The translations under genes and the position numbers were made by a program. DNA of 64,000 bases, taken from NCBI GenBank assembly GCA_030295235.1, contig AP026172.1, forward strand, positions 434,001 through 498,000, read 5' to 3'. Under the pieces are notes generated by a model, which made no database searches, was not told the origin of the DNA, and was given only the letters and a program-made list of their open reading frames with translations. Positions 1 to 10,252 of the stretch are shown one piece after another (position 1 is the first letter of the stretch; each line of letters begins with the position of its first letter). The stretch is from Fistulifera solaris (taxonomy: Eukaryota; Bacillariophyta; Bacillariophyceae; Naviculales; Stauroneidaceae).

Positions 1-2233
1 CTACTCCACCTAGCTTAGAACAAAGGACACGATCTATCCTAGCATCATCATCTTCGTCCTCTTGACGATGCTTGAATGAAGAAATCGGGGGTACCATTGG
101 GAATTCTATTTGTCCTCTTGATTGACAACGTTGACCTTCCTCATTCGAAATTTCAATACATTCTCGCCATAACTTTATGTTTACTGGGATTGTTGGTTGG
201 ACTTCCGACCTACCGGCCGTTGTGAGGATATCGAACCTCCGACAATAGTGACCGGCACTTTTCGCATTATTTGGAAACGAAACAAACGCTATCGCATCGT
301 CGAACCTAAGCGATAAATCTTCATCTGTAGCTACTTGCTTGCAATTTACAGCGATCAAAACATTTTTTGCGTCAATACCGACATACGTGTTGTTCGCGTT
401 ACATGAAACCACCTCATACACACTTCGCTCAAACGAATTTTCCCAGTTTCCTGCTTTCAAAATTGGTAGCTTAAAATGAACGCTTGGACATGAAATTGAA
501 ATTCGTAATGAAGCACCTTCTGTCTCCTGCTTCAAAGATTCTTCCTCGCCTTCGCTTTCGATTGCTTCGATGTTTTGTATAGCAGCAGCAAATTTCGACA
601 TTCTTGGCAGGGTGTGGAGATCACATTCGTACACCAGAGGTAGCATTTCGAGATCGATATCGAGTTCCCCTTGGCATCTTTTCCGTACGTTCAGCGAAAT
701 ACAGGGCGATTGTACTAGTATCTCTTCGTTTCTCTCCCTCAGACCATCAGAGCCACATAAAAAGGTAAATATAGGACGAATCTCTACCTTTCGAGAGACC
801 TGAGAGTGTACCTTGCTGATCAGCGAGTCGTCAACCCCAAAATTGCCTATCACCAGTACGTGCTCCTGTGAGTTTGCAAAGATGCTCGATGTACAATCGA
901 TATCTTTGACCGAAGCCAGTGCATAAGCTTCATCTCTTCGACCGGAATGCTCCCCGTCATTCGAGAATACGATTTTCAAACCTATCTCCGCAATGTGAAA
1001 TCGGATCGTCGCGATTAGGGCGCCAGAATGTTGGGGTGATTCATTTCGACTCAATGCTATAGAATCATGAAGCATAGCTGAATACTGATAGAAGCTCGTC
1101 TCATTGGCATCAAAAAACATATCAAACGATACTTCGTCCTTCGACCCATTCTGTGAAAAATCAGGGACCAAGACACCATTTCTCAATTCATTTCTTTCCA
1201 CTTGCTCACGCGCTGCTCGATACTGCTCCATCATCGTATTAAGAAAGTCTAAGTCTTCCGCTTCGTAGTTCGACTCCACCTCAGACTGTGACAAAGTCTC
1301 GACTTCGCGTCTGTCGTTCTGTCGAAAGTGCACCGAGTAAGTGTGAACAAATTTCCGCAAAAGGAGCAAGGAAGTTGTATCGATTGATATATTCAGTTTT
1401 TGACTCAAATTGACTTCACAGTCCGTCTCTGTCCTGTTTCCGGTGCTGGCTGACACCGAGTCGCAAGCATTCGAGCTATATTCAATAACCCGCAAGGTGA
1501 TGCGGTTGACACCTTCCAACAATACCATTGAAGCACGATACGCATCCCGTTTCGAGTTCCCCTCTCGTAAAACTTCTCCAATACAGAGAGAAGTCTTTTG
1601 AAACAGAACCGTCTTGTGAAATTTCGTTTCGTACAGCGGGGTGCCTTCGGTTGACTTCCCGACGGCGGCCGTTTGATACGAGAAACTCTGACAGCGCATT
1701 TCAACCCAAGCCTGTTTGACTCCTTCCTCATCGTTCTCCCAACACCGTATTGAAATATCTCTGATTTCGACCGATAATTCCAGTGACTTCAAAGCCGCAT
1801 CGAGGTACAGAGACAGCAAACTTTGCGTCGCAGCACTTGGAGCGACCGGAATTGTTGTTGCGGACGCAGGGACTTGTGGTTCTAGCTCCAAGAAAACACC
1901 ATCCAACTCAATTTTTGCCGCCAAAGCAATACGAGGCAAGGCTGTTCCCCAAGCCGTTCGTACTGTTTCCCACGCGGCATGATCATTGGACGCATCTTCT
2001 TGGAAACGCAAATGCACCGTCAGTTCACGCACAGTAGCTTTTCTCACTCGCAGGGGAAGTGTTGCGAGTGTTTCATGATCGGTACGGAAGCTGACATTTC
2101 TCAATGTGCATCGTCCATCGGTAAAGGAAACATCCAGGAGGGAGTGCAGCTGTTGCAATGAATCCGTGTCCAAAATGGGACCCAAAACACGACGCAACAA
2201 GAATGCGTAGAGGCGATGTTTCCAAGGAATCAT
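1..2233 (-). CDS. ATG2-like chorein (bridge-like lipid transfer) protein, N-terminal part, runs off left edge
   Basis: An open minus-strand frame of 744 codons runs without a stop from an ATG at 2233 to the window edge; an in-frame TAA lies about 30 nt upstream, so the start is secure. The N-terminus (MIPWKHRLYAFLLRRVLGP, then a DGRCTLRNVSF block and a LPLRVRKATV block) matches the chorein-N pattern of ATG2: an amphipathic helix with LLRRxLG, then DG..L+DV, then LP..V..A.V..L.V. ATG2 and VPS13 are rod-like proteins with a hydrophobic groove that move phospholipids between membranes; ATG2 feeds the growing autophagosome at ER contact sites. No intron is needed in the visible 2.2 kb. The C-terminal two thirds are missing, so VPS13 or another bridge-like protein is not excluded. 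Family assignment is moderately sure; the specific ATG2 call is inference. Confidence 0.65.
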   Translation of the reverse strand, partial: MIPWKHRLYAFLLRRVLGPILDTDSLQQLHSLLDVSFTDGRCTLRNVSFRTDHETLATLPLRVRKATVRELTVHLRFQEDASNDHAAWETVRTAWGTALPRIALAAKIELDGVFLELEPQVPASATTIPVAPSAATQSLLSLYLDAALKSLELSVEIRDISIRCWENDEEGVKQAWVEMRCQSFSYQTAAVGKSTEGTPLYETKFHKTVLFQKTSLCIGEVLREGNSKRDAYRASMVLLEGVNRITLRVIEYSSNACDSVSASTGNRTETDCEVNLSQKLNISIDTTSLLLLRKFVHTYSVHFRQNDRREVETLSQSEVESNYEAEDLDFLNTMMEQYRAAREQVERNELRNGVLVPDFSQNGSKDEVSFDMFFDANETSFYQYSAMLHDSIALSRNESPQHSGALIATIRFHIAEIGLKIVFSNDGEHSGRRDEAYALASVKDIDCTSSIFANSQEHVLVIGNFGVDDSLISKVHSQVSRKVEIRPIFTFLCGSDGLRERNEEILVQSPCISLNVRKRCQGELDIDLEMLPLVYECDLHTLPRMSKFAAAIQNIEAIESEGEEESLKQETEGASLRISISCPSVHFKLPILKAGNWENSFERSVYEVVSCNANNTYVGIDAKNVLIAVNCKQVATDEDLSLRFDDAIAFVSFPNNAKSAGHYCRRFDILTTAGRSEVQPTIPVNIKLWRECIEISNEEGQRCQSRGQIEFPMVPPISSFKHRQEDEDDDARIDRVLCSKLGGV

Positions 2234-2796
2234 TGTATTCAATCGGTTTGTATATGCATAATCTTATCAACAGCTTGAAGTGAAATGAAGGAAATCAATC
2301 GTAGCAATAGAGTGGCGAAGAACTGATTGCGATCAAAATTTTGATTGACAGCGTCACAATCAACGCCTGTTCCTTCTGAATAGCGCAAACAACATTACGA
2401 AAAGTCCGACAAGTATAGCCGCAGCAGAAAGCGAACTTTCAAGAAGGCTTTCTCTGTTGATGTGGTGACGATGATACTATTGATTATCTTGGATTTACTT
2501 TTTTATTGAAGCGCATTCGCCTTCACCGTCGTCACTTTTCGCAACCGAACATAATAAAGAAGAAAAGAATTTTGCATCGAGTCACGCGTCAAGTAAGTCA
2601 CGAAATGAAGTCGTATGTAGCCAAGCTACAACGAGAGCAATACTGAAAGTGACTGATTCTTGAAGTAGACGTCACCGCCGATCAACCTTTCGCAGATCTT
2701 CAACCATGGTATCTTCATGCCACTTTTTTTAACCATGGAGATACCTGGTATTATGATCCTTATGACAAGCACCCGAGCCGCTGTCCTTTACTTGTC
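2234..2796. promoter_or_regulatory. Divergent intergenic region
   Basis: Non-coding space between two head-to-head genes (ATG2-like on minus, repeat protein on plus). It presumably carries both promoters. I see no convincing TATA box, RNA gene or repeat; the stretch is AT-rich near 2490-2570. Confidence 0.4.
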
Positions 2797-4461
2797 ATGC
2801 CTTTATCACGATTGAGTCTCTTCTTGTCACTGCTATTTACCGTTGTCGCACTTTTCACGCCGAAGAATCATCGAAGAAGAAGATGTCGCCCCGAATTGTG
2901 CCTTTCCCATCCCGAAGATGGAATCACACTCGAGTTGACGAAATTGTTGCGCAACAAGGATTTGCGGAAACTCAAAGAAGAGACGAAGACCGAGTCTACG
3001 AAACTGGCACTCAATTTTGAAAGACTGCTGGGCACGGCAGAGTTTGTGAATCAAACGATTTCTCCGTCATCCAGAAAGAACTATCGCAAAAGTAATTCCC
3101 TTCTATTATCCACCGCTTTCGACAATTTACTGACGACAAACGATATACAAATACCTCAAAATGACACGATATCCTGCGTTCGAATACACCAGAACCACAC
3201 AGTGACAGAGCTGTCACCGTACTATCGTCGAGATCGACGCGATTACGAAAAAATGGATTGCAGGAACAATGACGACATTGCGGATCCCGAAGGGCTTCGA
3301 GCATTGTTGCAGGTGCGCTTTGTCGCCCGAAAAGCCAAAGATTTTGCTCAAATATCCAGTCTGGACCATCAACTCAAGCTAGAACACGGAGTACGGGTGT
3401 CCGATTATCCTCGTTTATGGACACGACGCACGGATGCCTCCAAAGCGTCGATTCGTCAAATGATGAGGAAACGACATGCTCGCATGATGAAATTGTTTGG
3501 ATTACTGGGACACCCGTATGTTCAAATCAACAGTTCGGTCACGCGCAATGCATCACAGATCCCCGGGAGCCATGTTCATGCATCCTTGTCGGCCTTGACG
3601 CGTTATCAATTGGAAGGAAGATACGATCGAGCGGAAGCCATTAAGTTAGAATTGTCGTTATGTGGAATTCGCATTCACGATCAACTGCTGTTGTGGACGA
3701 ACGATGCACACGTAGATTTTGAAATGCTGGAAACGATTCCTAATAGAGTGAATGATGTACCTCTTTACACGGAACTCAAGGACGACGTTTACCCCAATGA
3801 AACAGCATCCATCAAGGATGGTGCGGGCAAACTTCGATTCGGTGGTCGCACTATGGAAGAGGATAGCCTACGCAGAAACCAACGGATACAGCAGCTGATT
3901 CGTCAGCGCGCCGAGGCTGACGCTAGAGGAGAAACGACTTTGTTTGCTTTGATTGCGAATGAGTTAACGAGTACTTACCAAGTAGCGATTGATGATGAAC
4001 AAAGAACATGGCGAATTCTTAATGCCACTCCCAAAGAAGAAGAATCAATATCATTGCGCACGGATGACTACACAACATCTTCTTTTGCAGCCCTCCTGTT
4101 TGGAGAAGAATCAAGGGACTACACCAGCGACACCACATATCGACCAAGTCAAAAGTCACTTTCAATCGACAATTCAATCTACCAACAAAGAATAGAAGAG
4201 CTTGTTCAAGAGCGCATTCACTTGCGCGAAGAGGGCAGATACCTAGAGGCGGATGCGGTTCGACGAGAGTTATGGCACACCTATGTAAGTCATCGTAGAT
4301 CTATTTTCGTTTGCTAATAATTTGGTGTGTTCAACTCTCGTGTTCTCTATTCTTCGTCCAAGAACGTCGGCGTGAATGACAAGCTCCGTCAGTACAGTGT
4401 TGGAGGAGTCTATGATACTAGCACTGCCAACCAAGTGCAAACGAACAGGAAAAAGCAATAA
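2797..4461 (+). CDS. Secreted or organellar protein with four CysRS-C-terminus-like repeats
   Basis: Two exons, 2797..4284 and 4363..4461 (78-nt GTAAGT...AG intron, phase 0), give 528 aa. Residues 1-20 form a hydrophobic signal or anchor segment. The rest carries four copies, near residues 167-208, 263-301, 363-407 and 463-510, of a helical motif of about 40 aa: R..AR..kDf..a..l...L...G+.+.D....W. This resembles the helical C-terminal region of cysteinyl-tRNA synthetases (R..AR..KD...AD.IR..L...G..+.D) and UVR-like helices. The second exon completes the last repeat (WHTY|NVGVNDKLRQYSVGG), which supports the splice. No synthetase catalytic motifs (HIGH, KMSKS) are present, so this is not an aminoacyl-tRNA synthetase. 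Function is unknown; RNA or protein binding in a secretory or plastid compartment is only a guess. Confidence 0.75.
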
Positions 4462-4726
4462 CGTTAGGGATGACGAACTGCATTACCGTCGACGTAAATC
4501 AAAGTGGGACGAATTGCACATAGCTAAAGCTATTACAGGCAATGGAGGTTGTTGCTTCCGGATTCGATTGACTGTGGACACCATTTAAAGCTGTTGAATA
4601 GTAGCAGCGATGCTTTTTTAAAAAAATATTACTCCCATTTACTGCTTCTCCGGTCCTACTTGGTACAAAAAATAATAAATCATTTACCTAGACTTTGGGC
4701 AAAGTTATAAGAATAAAATAGTTTCA

Positions 4727-4805
4727 TGATGTCGGCAGGATTCGAACCTGCGAGATTGCTCATTACGGCCTAAACGTAACGCCTTAACCACTCGGCCACG
4801 ACATC
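4727..4805 (-). tRNA. tRNA-Leu (anticodon UAG)
   Basis: The minus strand folds as a class II tRNA. The acceptor stem GATGTCG pairs with CGACATC. A D-arm follows, then anticodon stem TTACG/CGTAA around loop TTTAGGC, giving anticodon TAG at 4770-4772, which reads CUA leucine codons. The variable arm GAG-CAAT-CTC forms a three-pair stem, and the T-arm is GCAGG-TTCGAAT-CCTGC. The discriminator base is A (4727), as expected for leucine tRNAs. CCA is not encoded, as is usual in a nuclear genome. There is no intron. Confidence 0.95.
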
Positions 4806-4940
4806 CAACGAAAATATGAAGCAGAAATTGAGTACATAATTTTAGATTTAATTTAGCAGAGTTTTCGTAAAGTTCACCATGGCCACCAGCCATCAACCCT
4901 TTCACAATCTCACCCTCTTCCACTTTCATCATTAACAATA

Positions 4941-6800
4941 ATGCAAAAAGCCAAGCTCATTTTGGCGCTGGTTCTGCTTTCAGCTACAAGAAACGACGCA
5001 TTCCGATCGGAATATCGACGGTCCAGACCCAAAACTCTACTATTACATGCACAAACCGGCGAAGGCATCGGAATCGGCATCGATTTGGGAACAACACGAT
5101 CCGCGGTCGCTATTTTATCCGAAAACAATGTCCCAACGATCATACCGATCCCCCACAATGGTCGGACGATGCCTTCGGCCGTAGCGTTTGATCCAGAAAG
5201 TGGACAAGTCTGGGTCGGTCAAGAAGCGTGCGATCGTCAGAATCAGGATGGTGTCTTTCGGAATGTCAAGAGAATATTGGGTACGGGAGGAAAGTTAACC
5301 CAGTCCGTGGCCAAGGCAGTGCCGTTCTTGGTACCGAATCGAGACGGGAAAACGTACAAAAGGACACATTACTGAATCAGATTCAGGATGCTCAGGAACA
5401 TCCGACTCTGCTCCAATTTCCGCATAACAATACACGCTTCTCACCCGAAATCATTTCGGCGCACGTACTGAAACGTTTGGTACAAGCTGCCGAAGATGCA
5501 TCTGGACAAAAAAGTCACGAGGGCGGTAATTGGAGTGCCCGCCTACTTTCACGATGAACAGCGCGCCGCCACTTTGCGAGCGGCGGAAATGGCGGGGCTA
5601 GCACGGGTCAAACTGTTGCGTGAGCCTGAAGCCGCGGCTTTAGCGTACGGAATCGGTAAAGAACAATTATCTTCTTCGATCGAAGATGAACTTGTTTTGG
5701 TGTTTGATTTGGGCGGCGGTACCTTTGATGTTTCAATGTTACTCGTGGGTGGTGGAGTCACCGAAGTACTTTGTACATCGGGTAATTCTCAATTGGGTGG
5801 TGCCGACTTGGACAATCGAGTCGCTGATCATTGCTGGAAGGTTTTGTCTCACCACGTACCCGCTATCAAACCATCGGCGTGGTCCGAGGATGCGAAAAAT
5901 GGAATCGTAAGGGCCGCGGAGCAGATACGCATCGCTCTGAGTAATGCGAAAAAGGTGGACTTGGCTTTACCGGTTACTCAAGAGGGGTGGTGCAATGTTT
6001 TGACGGGAAGAGAAGCTCTTTTGCCTGTTGAAGCCGATGAGAGTTACAGCGAGACGGGTATACTGGATGACTCTCATGTTCGCTGTTGCTTGACGAGGAG
6101 GACTCTGGAAAAATTGTGTGACAATGAGCTACAAGCACTGTTAAGACCCATACGAGAGGTTGCTATAGTTGCTGGAGCTTTGCTGCCTGGTGATGCGAAT
6201 CCAACTGCCGTAGAGGCTGCTCGCGATATGGAAGAACAATATATCGAGTCCCGGGACATGGAATTTGCGGACTTTTATCAAGACGTTGAACAGGAAGACG
6301 AACAATCGACAGAAGAAAACGCAGAGCTGTTGCTTGCAATTCAGGACATGGATATGAAGGCCGCGAAAAAGGCACAGCAAAAAGGACGAAAAAGGGCTAG
6401 ACAAGTAGCAAAGGACGAGCGAAAATACCGGGAGGAAAAGAAGAAAATACAAAATAGTAATACAGGTATGGATATGGATCGCGTAAAAGTTCGTGACGGT
6501 ATATCAGGGCGACCTATTTCTCGGGTTGTTCTAGTTGGAGGAACCACGCGGATGCCTGCTATTGGACGATTGATTGCTACTTTGACAGGAGTAGTCCCAC
6601 AAAGAACCGTGAATCCCGATGAAGCGGTTGCGCTTGGATGTGCAGCGAAAGTCGGAGTCTTGGACGGAATCGAAGAAATGGGAACTGTTTTGAATCCAAT
6701 GCAGGCGGCAATTTTGAAAGCCGTGGCCCGACAACAAGGAAAGGAACAGCTGCAAGAGGATGAAGACTTTGATGCAGACTTTGATTTCGATGAAGACTGA
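4941..6800 (+). CDS. Plastid-type Hsp70-like protein consisting of the ATPase domain only
   Basis: The N-terminus has a signal-like hydrophobic stretch (residues 5-16) ending in NDA|F (residues 18-21), the ASAF-like pattern of diatom plastid precursors. The actin-like Hsp70 nucleotide-binding domain follows: phosphate-1 IDLGTTRSAV (residue 47 on), then VTRAVIGVPAYFHDEQR, phosphate-2 VFDLGGGTFDVS, and the adenosine motif VVLVGGTTRMPAI with NPDEAVALGCA. A charged insert of about 90 residues (acidic, then Lys/Arg-rich, likely coiled coil) sits before the adenosine motif. Only about 50 acidic residues follow the ATPase domain, so the substrate-binding domain and lid are absent. Two compensating one-base breaks (a base missing at the G-run 5362-5363, an extra base near 5498) put about 46 codons in another frame; both flanks and the middle read as Hsp70. 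No GT-AG intron of sensible length repairs this. A co-chaperone-like or regulatory ATPase role is inferred. Confidence 0.85.
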
Positions 6801-7296
6801 TATCATGGAGTGACCGGAATATGAACTCGCAACCTTATTTTTGTGGCTACTTTCCCCGCACGAGCGTTGACAATGTGCATGGCATCGAGTCTTCCGTGTT
6901 GATTTTCCTTTTTGACGAAATATCTAAAGTGCGAAGAAAATACAGCATCCTGGTCGAACGACACGTTAAATGTCATTAGACGCTAGTCAGTCAGCGATTT
7001 TACCTTCATTACTTGTATTTGTGATTTGTGAACCTAGAGAGACTAGAGAGACCTTCCGTGTTCATGACTGAAATTCAGTCGTGGCGTGGTAGAACCTACA
7101 CTCAACACCATAGTAAATTAGTGTCCCATCGACACTCTAGTCAACGGATACGTAGTACTCCGTACAACGGAAACATTTTTTTGACACCGCCACGAAAGAA
7201 CAAAACACTGGAAATAAAAGAATCTTTATCGGATTCACTTCAAAGAACAACAAAGCATGCCTACAATTTCTTCTCAAGGCACATTATTCGACCAAG
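6801..7296 (+). other. Intergenic region
   Basis: Non-coding space between two same-strand genes. It holds one copy of the 9-mer TACTCCGTA (7156-7164) that recurs in other gaps of the window. A short open frame at 7028-7300 has no recognisable features and is not called. Confidence 0.4.
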
Positions 7297-8391
7297 ATGA
7301 CAGATGAGAGAGAAAAGTACGTGCAAAATGGCCAAAGGACTCGTTACGCACGGATTTTTCAAATTTTCTTAATGTTCTTGACGGCTGTGCAAGGCATTCC
7401 TTTCCAGATCGAAACAAAAAGAACTAAAACGCCATTATCCTTCTATTCAAAAGATCTATTGACTCTTCGCTGTGGAAGTACCGCTTCAGAGCAGGGCGTG
7501 GAACGTCTTCCCGCCGGAAGATTACGACCCCGTGTGAATTTTCTACTGTGGAAAATTCCCTTCCTTGCGGGCTTGCTGTCGTTTGGGTGTTTTCGGTCGG
7601 TCACCCAAATTACGTATCAGGCCATCAATTGGGCCAGTCAGCGAACGTGGTTGCCAACGACCGAAGAACAAATGAATTTACAGACTAATGTTGTCACGCA
7701 AGTCGTCAACGGGCCGGTCATTACTTCCATTTCGGTGCTCTTTGCCAGTCTCTTGTCGACAACGATTGCGAATTTACATTCACGACAGGTGGCAATCCAA
7801 CGATCATTAGTGTGGGAAATTCATCATTTACGGGAGTTGCAACTGTTGATGGACTCGCCTTTGCCACAGTGTTGTCTTTCCCGCCAGCAACATGAAGAAG
7901 CCAAGACATTGATTCAGGGGTATCGCGAACGGCTGTTGTCACAATCGACTAACTTTACCGACCCGCATTTGTACATTGAAAGCAACTTACGATCTGTGTC
8001 ATATTGGTGCGATTCCGTTTTGAGTCATTATCATCAAATAGCAGCACGACGTCCCACTGCACCACCGGTGTCCCCGGAAGCTTTGGTCGATCAAATACGA
8101 CGGATTAGTACCGGACTTTTAGAAGGACGAGTGAATCAATGGACCGCGTTACTTTCACTCAATTTTCCATTCGTGCATTACTTGACCTTGTCAGTGTTGG
8201 CGATTTCAATACTTGTCAGTTTTATTGTGGCCACGGCACAAGGTGAAGTTCTGTTTCGTAGCGACGGTTTACAGTCGGTCCGAATTCTGTGGTCTCTTCT
8301 TATCATGACATTTGCGGCGCTGGGAGTCTTGTGCTATGATTTGTCACGTCCCTTTGGCGGTTCTTATAAAGTGGAAGATGTATCTCAGTAA
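7297..8391 (+). CDS. DUF4239 (bestrophin-like) multi-pass membrane protein
   Basis: 364 aa in one exon. A hydrophobic segment at about residues 20-32 (FQIFLMFLTAVQG|IPF) may be a signal peptide of a plastid presequence. Two membrane segments lie near residues 85-105 and 125-150, then a long soluble loop, then two more near 280-305 and 315-340. The C-terminal half has the DUF4239 signature: RWxxxLSLNFPxxHYLxLxxLA in the third membrane segment and a final YDLSxPFxGSY motif, here YDLSRPFGGSY. DUF4239 proteins occur in bacteria, cyanobacteria and plastid-bearing eukaryotes and have a bestrophin-like layout; transport function is not established. The ATG at 7297 is the first in frame; internal Met26 would shorten the presequence. 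Fold assignment is confident; plastid location is inference. Confidence 0.8.
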   Translation: MTDEREKYVQNGQRTRYARIFQIFLMFLTAVQGIPFQIETKRTKTPLSFYSKDLLTLRCGSTASEQGVERLPAGRLRPRVNFLLWKIPFLAGLLSFGCFRSVTQITYQAINWASQRTWLPTTEEQMNLQTNVVTQVVNGPVITSISVLFASLLSTTIANLHSRQVAIQRSLVWEIHHLRELQLLMDSPLPQCCLSRQQHEEAKTLIQGYRERLLSQSTNFTDPHLYIESNLRSVSYWCDSVLSHYHQIAARRPTAPPVSPEALVDQIRRISTGLLEGRVNQWTALLSLNFPFVHYLTLSVLAISILVSFIVATAQGEVLFRSDGLQSVRILWSLLIMTFAALGVLCYDLSRPFGGSYKVEDVSQ

Positions 8392-8897
8392 ACATGCCTG
8401 ATCGATGACCGAAGCATCAAAAGTTACTTTTACGCTCAGCGCCGCAGTAACCTTCATCAATTGAATAGACCACAACCCATGAGGAGGATGGTCTGACTGC
8501 CAGGATGAGTAGCTGATGTGACTCGGCCGACGTTGGAGTCGACACAGTCTTACAGCATAGGAAATAGCACCCTTTGTCGCCTCGATAGGATGGATCTTTT
8601 TAGCAAAATGCGGGAATAAATACAATCCTGTAAAGCAAAAGAAGAAGATAGTAAATCAGAACAAACGAATGCATTATTACAAAATGCAGCGGCTTGCTGA
8701 ACAATTGCAATTATGAACAAAACGGGGTACGTCTGAAAAGAACAGTTTGATGGATCGCAAAATAAATGATATAGAGAATTCATAAAATCTAGCGGTCTCG
8801 CCATAAAATCGTTATCGTCTTCGACGACATGATTGCTTATGTCGCAATCATTTCTTCTCACCTGCCGACTCAAACCTGCTAGCCAGCTAGCTTCGCT
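8392..8897. other. Intergenic region
   Basis: Convergent gap between the DUF4239 gene and the first ankyrin-like gene. Short minus-strand open frames (8344-8625, 8550-8873) show no domain or composition suggesting a gene. I see no RNA gene or repeat. Confidence 0.4.
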
Positions 8898-10252
8898 TTA
8901 GTCGTATTGATCGGAGTCATCCATGTCGTCATCGTCATCCTCGTCCCAATCGTCTTCGTCATCATATTCTTCTTCCGGTACATCTTCTCCTTCCATGCTA
9001 CGACAAATATGCGCAATGCGATCTTGGAGTTGCTCTTTCCGTGCTGGTAAAATATCGGAGACTCGAAGATAAGCCCAGGAGCAAAAAACTACCGCAACAG
9101 AAACGAATAGATGCGCGTTTGAAGCAGAACTGCTCGACCCACTCGACCGGTTTTGTGAGAAGGCTGCGGCTTTTCGCATATCTCGTGACATTTTCTTCAG
9201 TCGCAGCATCTCTTTTCAATAGCCATTTCGTTGAGAACGTGTGGAAAGACTTGCTGGATGAATGGGACCCTGGAAAGGTCGGGGTCCCACCGGTAAGATT
9301 GAATCGAAATACAAGCAGGGTACGCTTTCAGTAGAAGAATCACCATTTCCTGCACCAACGGCCGGTTGCAACTATTTGCCAGATGGTGAATTGGCAATGA
9401 CCCTTCGCCGTGGACTTGCTTGCGAATGAGACGAGGATGATGGGCAATGAGGTAACGGCATATCTTTGCCATATTTGGCGTAGCCTTGATGTTTACCAGT
9501 TCAAAGTCATTCTCTTTTTGACCCATTGCAAAACAGACATCATGCAGTACCGTTCTTCCTGGAACAGATTCGTGGTACACTGCCTCTGTGTACTGTTCCA
9601 CCATCCAGATGAACAAATCCGCGTCTGGTTCTTCCCAGCCTCCCACGATTACCTGCAGGGGGAACTTGGGAACCATAAGGTCGGATCTATCTATCTCCCG
9701 AAGTCCTTGTGGGTATAGCTCGTAAAATTTTCGAACTGTTTGTAAATCACACCGATTGTCACCGTACGCTTTCAATAATTGCACATGAGGTCGTTGTTCT
9801 TGACAGAGTTCATGCTGGAACACCCAAGGATAGTTTTCTACAATCCACGGATATAATTCGCCGTACCCATCCCCGGGCAGCAAGTGAATAGTTGCCGATT
9901 CGATAAAGCCATCGAAATTGGGACGGGCCCACAGCAGCGCGTGCGGGTTCGTCTCGATGAGTAACTGGATTGTTTCCGCACACGTACCGTAGGTTTTTTT
10001 GCAGACAACTTCTAAAAGAGACCACTGGAGACAGTCGTTCGAAACAGCACTGGCAAGAAGAGGCTGTGCTGTCACTTCTTCCTTGAAGTGTTCCTGCAAC
10101 AGCGCAGCAACATCTTTCACGGATGCTTCGTCGCGGTGTCGACGAAAGAGATCGTAGGCCTCTTGAAAGAGTCTGTAAAATTTTCTTCCCAATTCCGGTG
10201 GCAATTTATCATTGGGGATTGGCTTGGATAAGGCAGGACTTTCGCTCGACAT
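8898..10252 (-). CDS. Ankyrin-like tandem family protein, copy A
   Basis: The first of four tandem minus-strand paralogues. I choose the ATG at 10252 (MSSESPALSKP) because the paralogues share a start of the form MS.E...LSKP; an ATG at 10318 would add 22 residues. The protein has degenerate ankyrin-type helices: TIQLLIETNPHALLWA, VRKFYELYPQGLRE, DLFIWMVEQY, MAKICRYLIAHHPRLIRKQV, then LPIHHLANSCNRPLVQEMVILLLKAYP. It ends with a conserved segment of about 80 aa (FCSWAYLRVSDILPARK) and an Asp-rich tail. A single missing base near 9212 (after GAAAA) splits the frame; the two halves fit directly onto copies B and D. The family looks algal- or diatom-restricted and its function is unknown. The gene may be intact apart from a sequencing error. 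Confidence 0.7.

Noticed and set aside
5331-5362. A possible 32-nt GT-AG intron that would fix the first Hsp70 frame break
   Set aside because: It is far shorter than the 63-131-nt introns seen elsewhere here and would remove well-formed protein text (VPNRDGKTYK). It also leaves the second break unexplained.
7028-7300. 90-codon frame just upstream of the DUF4239 gene
   Set aside because: It overlaps the next start codon, is rich in Arg/Ser/His without pattern, and has no domain.
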